Source: Elusimicrobiota bacterium
GTDB taxonomy: Bacteria; Elusimicrobiota; Elusimicrobia; FEN-1173
Reading direction: 5' to 3'
Length of the DNA: 64,000 nucleotides
Assembly (NCBI GenBank): GCA_016722575.1
Contig: JADKIY010000005.1
Location: 124,001 to 188,000, forward strand
In this document: piece after piece, positions 48,672 to 58,199 of the stretch
Layout: every line of letters begins with the position of its first letter
How positions within the stretch are numbered: position 1 is the first letter of the stretch
Position numbers and translations under genes: made by a program
Notes under the pieces: model-generated
The model's database searches: none
Told to the model about the DNA's origin: nothing
The model's input: the letters and a program-made list of their open reading frames with translations, nothing else

Positions 48672-49835
48672 TCAGCGAACCCAGTCCTGGGGGTTCACCG
48701 GCGTGCCGCGCACGCGAAGCTCAAAATAGACCAGCGGCCGCCCCTGCTCGTCGCGGCCGCTCCGCCCCACCGAAGCGCCCGCCGCGATCTTTTGACCGCG
48801 CGCGACCGGCGTTTCGCTCAAATGGGCGTATATTGAATGAAGGCCGTCGGCGTGCCCGACCAACACCATCAAACCGTAATTCATGAACGGGCCCGCGTAG
48901 AGCACGTCGCCGTCGGCCACGGCGGCGACGTTCGCGTCGGGAGCCGTCCGCCACTTCACCCCGTTGGAAAAGACGTCGGCGTTGACCTCGGCGTTCCGCG
49001 TCCGCCCGAATTTTTCCACAAGGGCGCCTTCCACCGGACGGGGCAGGCGTCCGCGCCATCGTCGCGCGATTTCCTCCTGCGCGACGGGCGCCGGCGCCGC
49101 CCGCTGGGCCCGGGCGGCCCGGCGGGCGTCGTCCGCCTTTTGTTTGGCAATCAAATCCAAAATCAGCCGTTCGAATTTTTGGGCCGACGCGTTCAGCGCG
49201 CGAATGTCGCTTTCCAGCACCGCGCGGCGCCCTTCGGTGGTTTTTTGAAGCTCCCGCATGCGCTGGCCGGCCGCCTCGATGCGCCGCTCGTCCCGCTCGC
49301 GGTCCAATTTCAAATCCCGCAGTTGCTCCTCAATCGCCAGCAAATTGTCCCGCAACACGACCACGTCCTGATGCCGCTCCAGCGCGAAGTTCAAGCTGGA
49401 GGCTTGGTCCGCCACGAGAACCCGTTCGTAGGAAACGGACACGAATTCCCCCTCCGCACCGAGCCGGGACCGGCGGTAATAGGCGCCCATCGCCGCCGCC
49501 AGGCGCTCCTGCCATTGGCCCAAACTCTGACGGGACGCCCACAAACGGGCCTCCGCCGCCGATCGGTTTTCTTCGGACGCCGCCAAGCGCGCGTTGGTTT
49601 GGCCCAGCGCCCGCCGGGCCCCGGTCAATTCCCGGGAAATCCGCTCCACTTCGGCCCGAAGCTCCCGGGACCGCTTTTCCGTTTTTTCTTTTTCCTTCCG
49701 CTTATCGGAAAGTTTGGATTGGATTCTTTCCAACTCTTCCCGACCCTTCGTGATCCGGTTTTCCGAAACGGCCGGCGACGCGGCCAGCCCCGCGACGACC
49801 GCGAGGGCCGCCGCCGCGGAACGTCTCCAGCCCAT
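48672..49835 (-). CDS. envC: EnvC-like murein hydrolase activator (coiled coil, degenerate M23 domain)
   Basis: A 387-residue exported protein: signal peptide (1-24), a long coiled coil (about 28-250), and a LytM/M23 domain (about 275-387). The metal ligands of active M23 enzymes are missing: the usual HxxxD near the domain start is replaced (NGVKWRT), and the HxH near the end is LVYFELR. The domain is therefore of the non-catalytic EnvC/NlpD type that switches on amidases. Its ATG overlaps the ftsX stop by one base, as expected for a partner of FtsX. Confidence 0.88.
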   Translation of the reverse strand: MGWRRSAAAALAVVAGLAASPAVSENRITKGREELERIQSKLSDKRKEKEKTEKRSRELRAEVERISRELTGARRALGQTNARLAASEENRSAAEARLWASRQSLGQWQERLAAAMGAYYRRSRLGAEGEFVSVSYERVLVADQASSLNFALERHQDVVVLRDNLLAIEEQLRDLKLDRERDERRIEAAGQRMRELQKTTEGRRAVLESDIRALNASAQKFERLILDLIAKQKADDARRAARAQRAAPAPVAQEEIARRWRGRLPRPVEGALVEKFGRTRNAEVNADVFSNGVKWRTAPDANVAAVADGDVLYAGPFMNYGLMVLVGHADGLHSIYAHLSETPVARGQKIAAGASVGRSGRDEQGRPLVYFELRVRGTPVNPQDWVR

Positions 49836-50611
49836 CACTCGTCGGCCACCGCGCGGCCCAGGGCCGTCAACACGCCCAAGGCCAGCCCCGCGGCCGCTCC
49901 GTGAATTAAAAATTCGCCCAACCACCCCGCGACGGCCACGGCCCCGGCGGCGCCGCCCACGGCGCCCACGGCGGCCGTCGACAGCGTCTCGCCCACGCGC
50001 CAGCGGCGTCCAAAAAAGAGCCATCGGCCCGCCAGAAGGACCCCGACCGCCAACGCGCCCCAGACCGCCACGGAAATCCCCGCGCGCCGCTGCGACCGCA
50101 AGCGGGCCAACAACGCGATGCGGTCCAACCGGGGCGCGTCGTATCCCACGCGGTCGACGCCGTCCCAGGTCGTGATTTGCTCCGACAGAGGACCGAGATA
50201 TTCCGGACGCAGGAAATCGGGGTTCCACTCGGCGTCGAAAGATTCGGGAAACGGGTTTCGCACCGTGAGTTTCAGGGCGTCGGCCAAGGCGGGGTCCCGT
50301 TGGGCCGTTTCGAGGGCCTGCTCTTTTGTCGTGAATTCGAGCCGTTGGACGCCCGGCAAGGATCTCAGCCGTTCTTCCAGAGACGGACGATCGGCGCCGC
50401 TTTTCAAAAAGACCACCCAACGAAACGAGTTCGATTCGGCGGCCGAGAAAACCGACAACAGGCGCTGCTCCTGCATCAGCAAGGAAATGGAAAAACCGAG
50501 CGCGGCGGACAGCAAACCGAGCGCGAGGGGAAGGGGCCAACGCCACGGCCAGTGAAGGCGCCAGGCGGAGGGGGGGCGTCGAGGGGCCGTCGATACAGCG
50601 GGGGCGCTCAT
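49835..50611 (-). CDS. ftsX: FtsX-like cell division permease
   Basis: A 258-residue membrane protein: cytoplasmic Pro-rich start, a membrane helix (about 26-46), an extracytoplasmic domain (about 48-160) with LPGVQRLEFTTKEQAL, typical of the FtsX ECD, then three more helices. FtsX with the ATPase FtsE transmits the divisome signal to periplasmic hydrolase activators such as EnvC. No ftsE gene lies next to it, which is unusual. The gene is fused by overlap to the EnvC-like gene. Confidence 0.85.
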   Translation of the reverse strand: MSAPAVSTAPRRPPSAWRLHWPWRWPLPLALGLLSAALGFSISLLMQEQRLLSVFSAAESNSFRWVVFLKSGADRPSLEERLRSLPGVQRLEFTTKEQALETAQRDPALADALKLTVRNPFPESFDAEWNPDFLRPEYLGPLSEQITTWDGVDRVGYDAPRLDRIALLARLRSQRRAGISVAVWGALAVGVLLAGRWLFFGRRWRVGETLSTAAVGAVGGAAGAVAVAGWLGEFLIHGAAAGLALGVLTALGRAVADE

Positions 50612-50646
50612 CGACCGGGCCGAACGTGGAATTTCACGGCGTCATT

Positions 50647-51654
50647 TTACAAATTTCGAGCGGGAATCGGGATTCCGGCGTCGGAAAGCCATCGGGCCAG
50701 CGCCGCCAGGTTCCGACGGGCGACCGCCGGGCGTTCCCCCGGGGAAACGGGCCCGCGTTCGAAACCGGCCCGCAGTTCCTTCCGCCAGTCGTCGACCGAG
50801 GCCTCTCCGGAAACCACCGGCACGTTCAATTCCCGGGCCAAGGACTCGACTTTGCCGTGGGCGGCCAAGGCGACCGACGGACGGGACGTCAGCGCCGCGG
50901 CCACCAACCCGTGGTACCGCATGGAGACCACCAGGTCGTACCGCCCCAACACCGCGAAAACGTCGTCCGGTTTTTCCCAAGTTTCCAAGCGGTGCGGAAA
51001 AGTCAGGCGGGCCCGCAGGGCGGCGACGACGGGACGGTCCGCGGCGGGATGAAACAGGAGAAATCCGTGGTCCCAGGGCTCGCGCGCTTGAAGTCCATTG
51101 ACGACCGCGGCCAGCGCCTCCGGGGACGCGGGCGCCCGCAACACCCAGAGAACGCGCTTCAAGGCGGGCGGCGGGGTGGCGATTTGAAGGCCGCGGCCCC
51201 AGACGGAATCGACGCCGACCGGCGTTTCCGCGCCGGAAACGGTCAGCGCGGCGGCGGAGGCCGCGTCCCGGGCCCACACGCGGGCGCCGCGCAGAAAACC
51301 GCGAACCGCTCGAATCCAACGTTGGGGAAGGGCCGGGTCGACCGACACGCCCAGGGCGGCCGCGGGCCGTCCGCGCAGGCGCGCCCAAAAAGGAAAAAAA
51401 AGGTAGTAAAGAAGGCTTCGGCGGCTGGTGCGGTTTTGAAACAATTCCCCGCCCCCCAGCACCACCGCGCCAAAAGATCGGAGGCATCGACAGAGGCGAA
51501 AAAAATTATCGCGGGGAATCGCTTCGGCGGCCCCCAAATCGCTCGGACGCGGGCCGACGACCACCGCGCACGACCGGTCGCCCAGCGCCGCGAGAAGAGA
51601 GCCCAAAATCCATTCGTCCCCCGCGTTGCCGTGACCGAAATAGCCGATCAGCAA
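50647..51654 (-). CDS. csaB: Polysaccharide pyruvyl transferase CsaB
   Basis: A protein of about 335 residues of the CsaB/polysaccharide pyruvyltransferase family. The start LIGYFGHGNAGDEWIL, VVLGGGELFQ, LGVSVDP, and the C-terminal SMRYHGLVAAALTSRPSVAL are typical. CsaB adds pyruvate to a secondary cell-wall polymer, which then anchors S-layer-homology proteins. The start is uncertain: TTG 51654 matches the family start; upstream in-frame TTG 51693 and GTG 51708 would overlap the DUF5693 gene. DUF5693 and CsaB genes are neighbours in other genomes too. Confidence 0.87.
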   Translation of the reverse strand: MLIGYFGHGNAGDEWILGSLLAALGDRSCAVVVGPRPSDLGAAEAIPRDNFFRLCRCLRSFGAVVLGGGELFQNRTSRRSLLYYLFFPFWARLRGRPAAALGVSVDPALPQRWIRAVRGFLRGARVWARDAASAAALTVSGAETPVGVDSVWGRGLQIATPPPALKRVLWVLRAPASPEALAAVVNGLQAREPWDHGFLLFHPAADRPVVAALRARLTFPHRLETWEKPDDVFAVLGRYDLVVSMRYHGLVAAALTSRPSVALAAHGKVESLARELNVPVVSGEASVDDWRKELRAGFERGPVSPGERPAVARRNLAALARWLSDAGIPIPARNL

Positions 51655-51671
51655 TGCCTTCGCGGGGGATC

Positions 51672-53261
51672 CTACGCCGGGGGGTTCGACCAACGCGCGT
51701 GCCCCCACCGGAACGCCCCGATGAGCGAGGCCCCAAGCAGGCCTCCCAGCCACAACCCGTGGAAGGTGCGGAGAGCGGAAACGCCCAGGGGCGTGTGGGC
51801 GTGGCAAAAGGTGTTAACGATGGACAACTGCCCGACGAACCCCACCAGCAAAAAAGGGCGCGGGTCGTGGAAAACAAAATGCAAGGCCTGGGCCCAGGGG
51901 CCCGGGCGATCGGGGAAAACGTCGCCGCCCGTTGGAAACCGCGCCCGCAAATAGAGCCCGAATATCAGCGCCGGGTGGCCGATGAAAAACTCCTTAAAGC
52001 GCGGACGTACGCCCAACACGCGTTCGAGCCACCCGCGGATTTGGAGCTCGGTGCCGCCGGCGTCCAGGGCCGTCCCGTGCCCGCTTCGAAGGACGTAATA
52101 GCCGACGCAACCCACCAGAATTCCCCCCAGCACGAGTCGTTCCACGTTCACGGGCTCTTGAAGGAAATGGCGTATTTCCCGAGCGCGGTAGAAATAAAAC
52201 ACCGAGGCGGCCAGGGGCAGCAGCAGCGCGAGCTTCACCCCTCGAAAACCGACAAACCCCAAGGTGAAATCGGGGGTCGAAAACAGGGCGGCGATCGCGA
52301 AGGCGACGGCCAAGGAAACGCCCGTCAATTGGGCCGGCGATTCCCAGGTCACGGGCCGCTCGCACGCCCAGCGGAAGGCGAAGAACGGACCGGCGACCGC
52401 GAGGAGGAACGCCAGGAGCTGGCGCAACGCCGAGGGCAGACGCCAAAGCGGCGGGGCAAAATCGGCGTAGCGGGGACGGGCGGGGCCCAATTCAAACCCT
52501 TCTTCCCGCAGCGCGTCGGCCAACCGCCGCACGAAAGCCAGGTTGTCATCGGAAGAAAGGCCCGGGAAAAGACGCACGTAAAGAAATCGGGCGCCGCGCT
52601 CCCGAACGGCCCGCACGTAGCGGGCCACGACGAGGTCCGGCCCCGCCTGCGCCATCTCCTCCTCGCTCAACGTGTGGGCGCGGATCGCGCGCCGGGGAAA
52701 CGTGGCCAGCAACCCCGAGGTGCCGCGCTGGCGGGAGAATTCCAACCAGGGCAAGGTGAGGGTGGAGGAGGCGATCCAAGCCTCGACGGGCGTCCTATCG
52801 GGAAATCCCAACACAGACGGGCCGGAAAAGAGCGCGTGGGTCACGGGCGGAAACGACACGCGGTTGAGGCGCGCCGCCCGGGGCCAACGGTGCCGCCAAT
52901 CCGAAAAAGGGGAGGCCTCCGGCCGGAGCGTCACGGTCAACCCGTCCGGCACCCGGGTTTCCCATTCGCGCAAAACGCCCGGCAAGGGATAGGACGGGTC
53001 CCAATAGATCGCGACCCCCGACACCCCCGCGTCCGCCAAATCCGACAGGGCCGCGTTGGTGCGCTCGTCGTCCGCGTCGGACAGGGAACGGACCTCTTCG
53101 CCGTCGACGGCGATTTCGACCACGCGGTCGCGTTCCCATTGCAGGCGGGACACCAGCGCGTGGACCCCGAAGAGCCCGAGCGCCAGGCCGAGGAGGGCGG
53201 CGCCCACCTGGGGGCGCGTCCACCGCCGGGCCCATCGTCGCCCCCGCGCCCAGGGCGTCAC
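51672..53261 (-). CDS. DUF5693 membrane protein
   Basis: A 529-residue protein with one N-terminal helix (about 18-36), an extracytoplasmic alpha/beta domain (about 40-290; segments LADAGVSGVAIYWD and LLATFPRRAI) and about eight helices in the C-terminal half. This matches DUF5693, often encoded beside csaB, and presumably works in the same envelope glycan pathway. The function is not established. The GTG start at 53261 overlaps the glgA stop (GTGA); the family start supports this short form. Confidence 0.82.
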   Translation of the reverse strand: MTPWARGRRWARRWTRPQVGAALLGLALGLFGVHALVSRLQWERDRVVEIAVDGEEVRSLSDADDERTNAALSDLADAGVSGVAIYWDPSYPLPGVLREWETRVPDGLTVTLRPEASPFSDWRHRWPRAARLNRVSFPPVTHALFSGPSVLGFPDRTPVEAWIASSTLTLPWLEFSRQRGTSGLLATFPRRAIRAHTLSEEEMAQAGPDLVVARYVRAVRERGARFLYVRLFPGLSSDDNLAFVRRLADALREEGFELGPARPRYADFAPPLWRLPSALRQLLAFLLAVAGPFFAFRWACERPVTWESPAQLTGVSLAVAFAIAALFSTPDFTLGFVGFRGVKLALLLPLAASVFYFYRAREIRHFLQEPVNVERLVLGGILVGCVGYYVLRSGHGTALDAGGTELQIRGWLERVLGVRPRFKEFFIGHPALIFGLYLRARFPTGGDVFPDRPGPWAQALHFVFHDPRPFLLVGFVGQLSIVNTFCHAHTPLGVSALRTFHGLWLGGLLGASLIGAFRWGHARWSNPPA

Positions 53262-54739
53262 GGCGCCTCGACCCTTTCCGTGCGATGGGCCAGAGCCCGG
53301 CGATAGAGATCCTCGTATTTGGGGACGGAGTCGGCCCAGTCGAAGGCCCGGGCCATGCCCCGTTTGAGAATCCGCTTCCACCCGGCCGGGTCCCGGCGAA
53401 AGCGATCAACGGCGGTTTCCAGCGCCCGTCGGTAGGCCGCGGTCTCCGTGGCGGCCGCCACGAACCCGTCGCCTTTCTTTCCGTCCCGGGACACCGGGAT
53501 CACCGTGTCTTTGAGTCCCCCCGTGGGGGTCACCACGGGCACGGCTCCGTAGCGGAGCGCGATCATTTGGCCCAGGCCGCAGGGTTCGAATCGGGACGGC
53601 ATCAGAAAAATATCGGCGCCGGCGTAAATTTTGTGGGCCAGGGTTTCGTTGAAGTCGGTCGAACTCGCGACCCGCCCCGGGTGCTTGCGGGAGAGGGTGC
53701 GCAACGTCGCCTGGTAGACCGGGCTCCCTTGGCCCAGGAAAACCGCTTGGGCGCCTTCTTCCACAAAAGGTTCCAAGACGTCGAGCAGGATGTCGAATCC
53801 CTTTTGCGGGTCCAGCCGCGACACCATGCCGAGGAGGGGCGCCTTCTCGTCCTCGGTCAACCCCGTTTGGCGCTGGAGATCCCGCTTGCATTCCGCGCGC
53901 CCGCGGAGGGCTCGGGCCGTGAAGGGCCGGGCGATCATCGCGTCGACGGCCGGGTTCCACAGCGCGTTGTCGATGCCGTTCAACACGCCGAAAAAATCCC
54001 GGGAACGCGTTTGAAGAACCCCCTCCATCCCCCGCCCGAATTCCTCCCCCGACTGCACCTCGGCGGCGTAGGTCGGGCTCACGGTGGAGAGGACGTCGGC
54101 CGTCACCAGGGCGGCCTTCAAAAAGTTAAACCCATCGAAATATTCCAGCCGGTCCGCGGTAAACCACGACCAATCCAATCCCGCCGCCAGCAGCGTCTCT
54201 TTCGGAAAATGCCCCTGGTAGGCGATGTTGTGAATGCTGAAGACCGTCGCGGTGTTTTTAAAAAAAGGATCGTCCCGGTACAACGTCGCCAAATAGGTCG
54301 GAAGCAGTCCCGTCTGCCAGTCGTGGGCGTGGACCACGTCGGGCGCGAATCCGACGGCCCGGGCGGTTTCCAGGGCGGCGCGGCAGAACAGGATGTATCG
54401 ACGGTCGTTGTCGGCGTAGTCGACGCCCCGGGAATCGCGGTAAAGGCCCTCCCGAGCGAAATGACCCGGGCTGTCGATCAAATAGGCGGGGACGTCGGGG
54501 CCGAAGCGGGTTTCCCACACGCGGACGGGGTGGTCCCGGCCGTCGACGGGAATCGTCAGGGAGAGGGGGCCGGAGCCGGGGGGCTCGTCGTCGCTGCCCG
54601 GGGGGCAATAATGGGGGAGGACCAGCCGAACGTCGTGGCCCCGGGTTTTCAGGGCTTCGGCCAGGGCGCCGACCACGTCGCCCAAACCGCCGGTCTTACA
54701 GAAGGGAACCGCTTCGCTGGCCGCGAAGAGGATTTTCAT
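53258..54739 (-). CDS. glgA: Glycogen synthase (ADP-glucose)
   Basis: A 493-residue GT5 glucosyltransferase that extends alpha-1,4-glucan from ADP-glucose. The N-terminal donor-site motif KTGGLGDV starts at Lys15. HAHDWQTGLLPTYL, the C-domain MVSRLDPQKGFD, and SRFEPCGLGQM follow. Length is normal. The ATG overlaps the galT stop (ATGA). The donor is supplied by glgC at 7682-8914, on the other side of the terminus. Confidence 0.95.
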   Translation of the reverse strand: MKILFAASEAVPFCKTGGLGDVVGALAEALKTRGHDVRLVLPHYCPPGSDDEPPGSGPLSLTIPVDGRDHPVRVWETRFGPDVPAYLIDSPGHFAREGLYRDSRGVDYADNDRRYILFCRAALETARAVGFAPDVVHAHDWQTGLLPTYLATLYRDDPFFKNTATVFSIHNIAYQGHFPKETLLAAGLDWSWFTADRLEYFDGFNFLKAALVTADVLSTVSPTYAAEVQSGEEFGRGMEGVLQTRSRDFFGVLNGIDNALWNPAVDAMIARPFTARALRGRAECKRDLQRQTGLTEDEKAPLLGMVSRLDPQKGFDILLDVLEPFVEEGAQAVFLGQGSPVYQATLRTLSRKHPGRVASSTDFNETLAHKIYAGADIFLMPSRFEPCGLGQMIALRYGAVPVVTPTGGLKDTVIPVSRDGKKGDGFVAAATETAAYRRALETAVDRFRRDPAGWKRILKRGMARAFDWADSVPKYEDLYRRALAHRTERVEAP

Positions 54740-55752
54740 CCCGCGGTCGACGTTCCGTTCGGGGCTTCCCGGAGATAGCGCGCCGCCTGTTCCGGCGGGG
54801 TGGGGTTGATGTAGAAGCCGGCGCCCCACTCAAAACCGGCGGTGTGCACGATTTTGGGCATCAGCTCGATGTGCCAATGGTAGTGGGCCAGCCCCTTCGT
54901 TTTCAAGGGCGAGGTGTGAACGATGAAATTGTACGGCGGGAAATCCAGCACGGCGTTCAACCGCCCCAGCACGCTTTTCAAAAGGACGCTGAGCGAAGCG
55001 AATTGCGCCTCCGACATGGATTCAAAATCGGAGCTGTGCACTTTCGGGAGAATCCACATCTCGAAAGGGAACCGGCTGGCGAAGGGGGCCAACGCCACAA
55101 AATCCTCGTTGGCCTCGATGACCCGTTCGCCTTTTTCCACCTCGGCTTGGAGGATTTGGCAAAAAATGCACCGCCCCTTTTGTTCGAAGTATTCCTCCGC
55201 CCCGCGCAACTCCTGCTTCACGCGGATGGGCACCATGGGGGTGGCGATCAGCTGGGAATGGGCGTGGGCCAGGGACGCCCCCGCGGCCGAGCCCCGGTTC
55301 TTGAACACCAGGATGTATTCGAAACGCGGGTCCTTTTTCAAATCCAAAATGCGGTCCCGGTAGGCCCAAAGCACGTCCTTCACGCGGCTCGGGTCCAGGT
55401 CTTCCAATTGGCGATTGTGGTCCTCGGTTTCCACGATCACTTCGTGGGCGCCGAGCCCGTCCATTTTATCGAACAAATCTTCGCCGGTGCGGTGGAGGTC
55501 GCCTTCGATCTGGAGGGCCGGGTATTTGTTGGGGATCACGCGCACCCACCAACCGGGGGCGTTGGCCGCGCGGTTTTTGGGGGCGAACGCCAAAATCTCG
55601 GGCGGCGTTTTCTCCTCGTTGCCCGCGCAAAAGGGGCAGGGGACGGACCCCTGGGTTTCGCGCTGGGTGCTGAATCCGCCGGGACGGCGGCTGCGTTCGG
55701 TGGAAATGATGACCCACCGGCCGATGACGGGGTCGCGTCGAAGTTCAGGCAT
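54736..55752 (-). CDS. galT: Galactose-1-phosphate uridylyltransferase
   Basis: A 338-residue HIT-superfamily enzyme that exchanges UMP between UDP-glucose and galactose 1-phosphate. It has the zinc CPFC motif near residue 40, the catalytic AHAHSQ (second His is the nucleophile), and a C-terminal HYHWHIELMP. The DP(V/I)xGRWVIIS start is typical of the GalT group. It overlaps glgA downstream and scpB upstream. In this group the enzyme may also act on other sugar phosphates. Confidence 0.92.
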   Translation of the reverse strand: MPELRRDPVIGRWVIISTERSRRPGGFSTQRETQGSVPCPFCAGNEEKTPPEILAFAPKNRAANAPGWWVRVIPNKYPALQIEGDLHRTGEDLFDKMDGLGAHEVIVETEDHNRQLEDLDPSRVKDVLWAYRDRILDLKKDPRFEYILVFKNRGSAAGASLAHAHSQLIATPMVPIRVKQELRGAEEYFEQKGRCIFCQILQAEVEKGERVIEANEDFVALAPFASRFPFEMWILPKVHSSDFESMSEAQFASLSVLLKSVLGRLNAVLDFPPYNFIVHTSPLKTKGLAHYHWHIELMPKIVHTAGFEWGAGFYINPTPPEQAARYLREAPNGTSTAG

Positions 55753-56371
55753 GGGGAGCCTCCGGGGCCGAGGACGCGGCCGCGCTTTCGACGGGTCCGG
55801 CGGCCTCGGGGGCCGGCTCGGCGTTCACCGCCGGCGGTTCCTCGGGGGGAACCAATTCCTCCAGGCGCGGCAGTTCGTCCAGGGAGCGCAGGCCGAATTG
55901 CTTCATGAAGTCGAGGGTCGTGCCGTAGAGCAGCGGCCGGCCCAGGGCTTCTTTTCGTCCGACGATTTTTACCAACTTGCGTTCCAAAAGGGTTTCCAAC
56001 ACGCCCGACACGTCCACGCCGCGAATTTCTTCGATCTCGCCCCGGGTGAGCGGCTGTTTGTAGGCGACGATGGACAAGGTTTCCAGGGCCGACGGCGTCA
56101 ACCGCAGGGCCGTTTTTTCCTTGTAGAGGCGGCGCACCCATTGACTGAAGGCCGGGCGGGAGGCGAACTGAAACCCCTGGGCGATTTCCATCAAATGGTA
56201 CGGGGCCGCGCGCTCGTCCAATTCCCGGGCGAGGCCGTTCAATTCCTCGCGCAGTTCCAATTCCGTGGGGGCGTCGGCGCCCAGCACGGCGATCAGTTCC
56301 GTGGTTTTGAGCGGTTTGTCCGTGAGCCACAGCAGCAGTTCCAGGACTTTTCGTCGTTCCAACAAATCCAT
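55745..56371 (-). CDS. scpB: Segregation and condensation protein B
   Basis: A 208-residue kleisin-associated protein with two winged-helix domains (about 5-80 and 85-165; LTPSALETLSIVAYKQPLTRGEIEEIRGVD is a hallmark) and an Ala/Glu/Pro-rich tail. With ScpA and SMC it forms the bacterial condensin. It starts directly after the scpA stop, and its stop overlaps galT by 8 bp. Confidence 0.93.
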   Translation of the reverse strand: MDLLERRKVLELLLWLTDKPLKTTELIAVLGADAPTELELREELNGLARELDERAAPYHLMEIAQGFQFASRPAFSQWVRRLYKEKTALRLTPSALETLSIVAYKQPLTRGEIEEIRGVDVSGVLETLLERKLVKIVGRKEALGRPLLYGTTLDFMKQFGLRSLDELPRLEELVPPEEPPAVNAEPAPEAAGPVESAAASSAPEAPHA

Positions 56372-57154
56372 CTATTCCCCCTCGGGCAAGGGCGCCGCGG
56401 GCGCGGGTTCGGGCTCCGTCGCGGCGCCTTCGGTTTCCAGATTTTCCGGCAGGGCCTCCCGCCGGTAGACGCGGATCTCGGCGAAGGCTTCGCTCTGACG
56501 GGCGGCGATTTCCTTGAGCCGGATCAATTCCAAAATGGCCAAAAAGGTGATGATCAAGCCCCGCCGCGTGGTTTCCCGCTCCAGAATTTCGCGGAAGGTC
56601 GCGTACGGGCGGCCGGCCAAAAACGCGAGAACGTCCTTGATCTTGACTTCGATCGGCACGTCCTCGGATTCGATTTCCCGCACCCGGGGGCGCAGGTTTT
56701 TGAGCACGTCCCGAAAGGCGTCCAACAAATCGAACAGGGACGCGTCCATGGTGTAATCGGTCTCGCCGAAGGTCGGCGCTCCGCGGAAATGGATGTCCTT
56801 GGTCGCGTGCAGGCGGCCTTCCAGGTGGCGGGAGGCCTCTTTGAACCGCTGGTATTCCAAAAGACGGTGGACCAGGTCGGCCCGGGGATCGACGGTTTCC
56901 TCTTCGTCGCGGGACGGGGCGGGAAGAAGGGTCCGCGCTTTGATCTGCATGAGCGTGGCCGCCATCACCAGGAATTCCCCCGCGATGTTCAAATTCAGAT
57001 CCTTCAACAACCCCAGGTATTGGAGGAAATCGTTGGTGATTTGAGACAAAGGGATGTCGTGGATGTTCAGATCGTTCTTCTTGATGAGATACAAGAGAAG
57101 GTCCAGGGGACCTTCGAACACGTCCAGCTTGACGTTGTTTCCGGCGGTCGTCAC
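56372..57154 (-). CDS. scpA: Segregation and condensation protein A
   Basis: A 260-residue kleisin. The start VKLDVFEGPLDLLLYLIKKNDLNIHDIPLSQIT is a clear ScpA signature; the C-terminal winged helix lies near 180-235. It bridges SMC heads with ScpB. GTG start overlaps the trpS stop (GTGA at 57154-57151). A Glu/Pro/Ala-rich tail ends the protein. Confidence 0.93.
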   Translation of the reverse strand: MTTAGNNVKLDVFEGPLDLLLYLIKKNDLNIHDIPLSQITNDFLQYLGLLKDLNLNIAGEFLVMAATLMQIKARTLLPAPSRDEEETVDPRADLVHRLLEYQRFKEASRHLEGRLHATKDIHFRGAPTFGETDYTMDASLFDLLDAFRDVLKNLRPRVREIESEDVPIEVKIKDVLAFLAGRPYATFREILERETTRRGLIITFLAILELIRLKEIAARQSEAFAEIRVYRREALPENLETEGAATEPEPAPAAPLPEGE

Positions 57155-58140
57155 GGGAGCCCCATGGCGGCTTTGGCCTGGTCCAAAGTTTCCCGGGCCA
57201 CGGCGCGGGCGACCCGGGTGCCTTCGTCCAAGATCTCGCGCACCCGGCCGGGTTTTTGGGCCAAAACGGCCCGACGCGCCTGGATCTCCTTCAGGGGTTC
57301 CATGAGGGACAGCAAATGCTTTTTACACGCCACGCAGCCGATCCTCCCATCGCGGCATTCGGCCGCGCGTTCCTCGACGGAAGGATTATAAATTTTATGA
57401 AGGGCGAACACAACGCATCCCTCGGGGTGCCCGGGGTCGTTGGCCCTTGCCTTTTTGGGGTCCGTGTACATTTTTTGAATTTTGGACCACAAGATCTCGG
57501 GGGTGTCCGACAATTCCACCGCGTTGCCGTAGGATTTCGACATTTTGCGCCCGTCCAACCCCGGCACTTTGGGGGCTCGGCCAAGAATGGCCTTGGGCTC
57601 CGGGAACACGGGGCCGAAAAGCCGGTTGAACCGCCGGACGATCTCCTGGCACAGTTCCAAATGGGACAACTGGTCTTCCCCGACGGGGACGGCCGTCGCT
57701 TTGTAAATCATGATGTCGGCGGATTGAAGGACGGGATACCCCAAAAACCCGTGGGTCGCGATTTCCCGGCCGGCGAGCTCCCGCAATTGGTCTTTGTAGG
57801 TCGGAATGCGTTCCAGCCAGCCCAAGGGCGTGATCATGGACAACAGCAGGGCCAATTCCGCGTGTTCGGGCACTTTGGACTGGATGAACAGGACGCTTTT
57901 GGAAGGGTCCAGCCCCGCCGCCAACCAGTCCAACACCATGTCCTCGATGTTGCCTTTAATACCGGCGGTTTCCTCGTAGCCCGTCGTCAGGGCGTGCAGG
58001 TCCGCGACCATGAAAAAACATTTTTTGGCGGGGTCTTTTTGCAGATCCAGCCAGGGCGAGAGGGCGCCCCAATAGTTGCCCAGGTGCAATTTCCCGGTGG
58101 GACGCATGCCGGACAAAATAACGGTGGAGGGAGAGGTCAT
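57151..58140 (-). CDS. trpS: Tryptophanyl-tRNA synthetase
   Basis: A 329-residue class I aminoacyl-tRNA synthetase. The HIGH-like motif is GKLHLGNYWG, following GMRPTG, and the KMSKS loop is GRKMSKSYGN. Length and motifs fit the bacterial TrpS. It has its own promoter (58171-58199) and starts the run trpS-scpA-scpB-galT-glgA. A leader of about 24 bases leaves no room for a T box. Confidence 0.95.
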   Translation of the reverse strand: MTSPSTVILSGMRPTGKLHLGNYWGALSPWLDLQKDPAKKCFFMVADLHALTTGYEETAGIKGNIEDMVLDWLAAGLDPSKSVLFIQSKVPEHAELALLLSMITPLGWLERIPTYKDQLRELAGREIATHGFLGYPVLQSADIMIYKATAVPVGEDQLSHLELCQEIVRRFNRLFGPVFPEPKAILGRAPKVPGLDGRKMSKSYGNAVELSDTPEILWSKIQKMYTDPKKARANDPGHPEGCVVFALHKIYNPSVEERAAECRDGRIGCVACKKHLLSLMEPLKEIQARRAVLAQKPGRVREILDEGTRVARAVARETLDQAKAAMGLP

Positions 58141-58170
58141 GGGCGAAGGGTGGCCGAAGTGGGCGGGGGC

Positions 58171-58199
58171 ATATTAATTTTTCCGACCAAAGGTGTCAA
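58171..58199 (-). promoter_or_regulatory. sigma70 promoter of trpS
   Basis: On the - strand a perfect TTGACA (58199-58194) and TAATAT (58176-58171) are separated by 17 bp. The elements overlap the 3' end of the nucleotidyltransferase gene. Confidence 0.7.
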
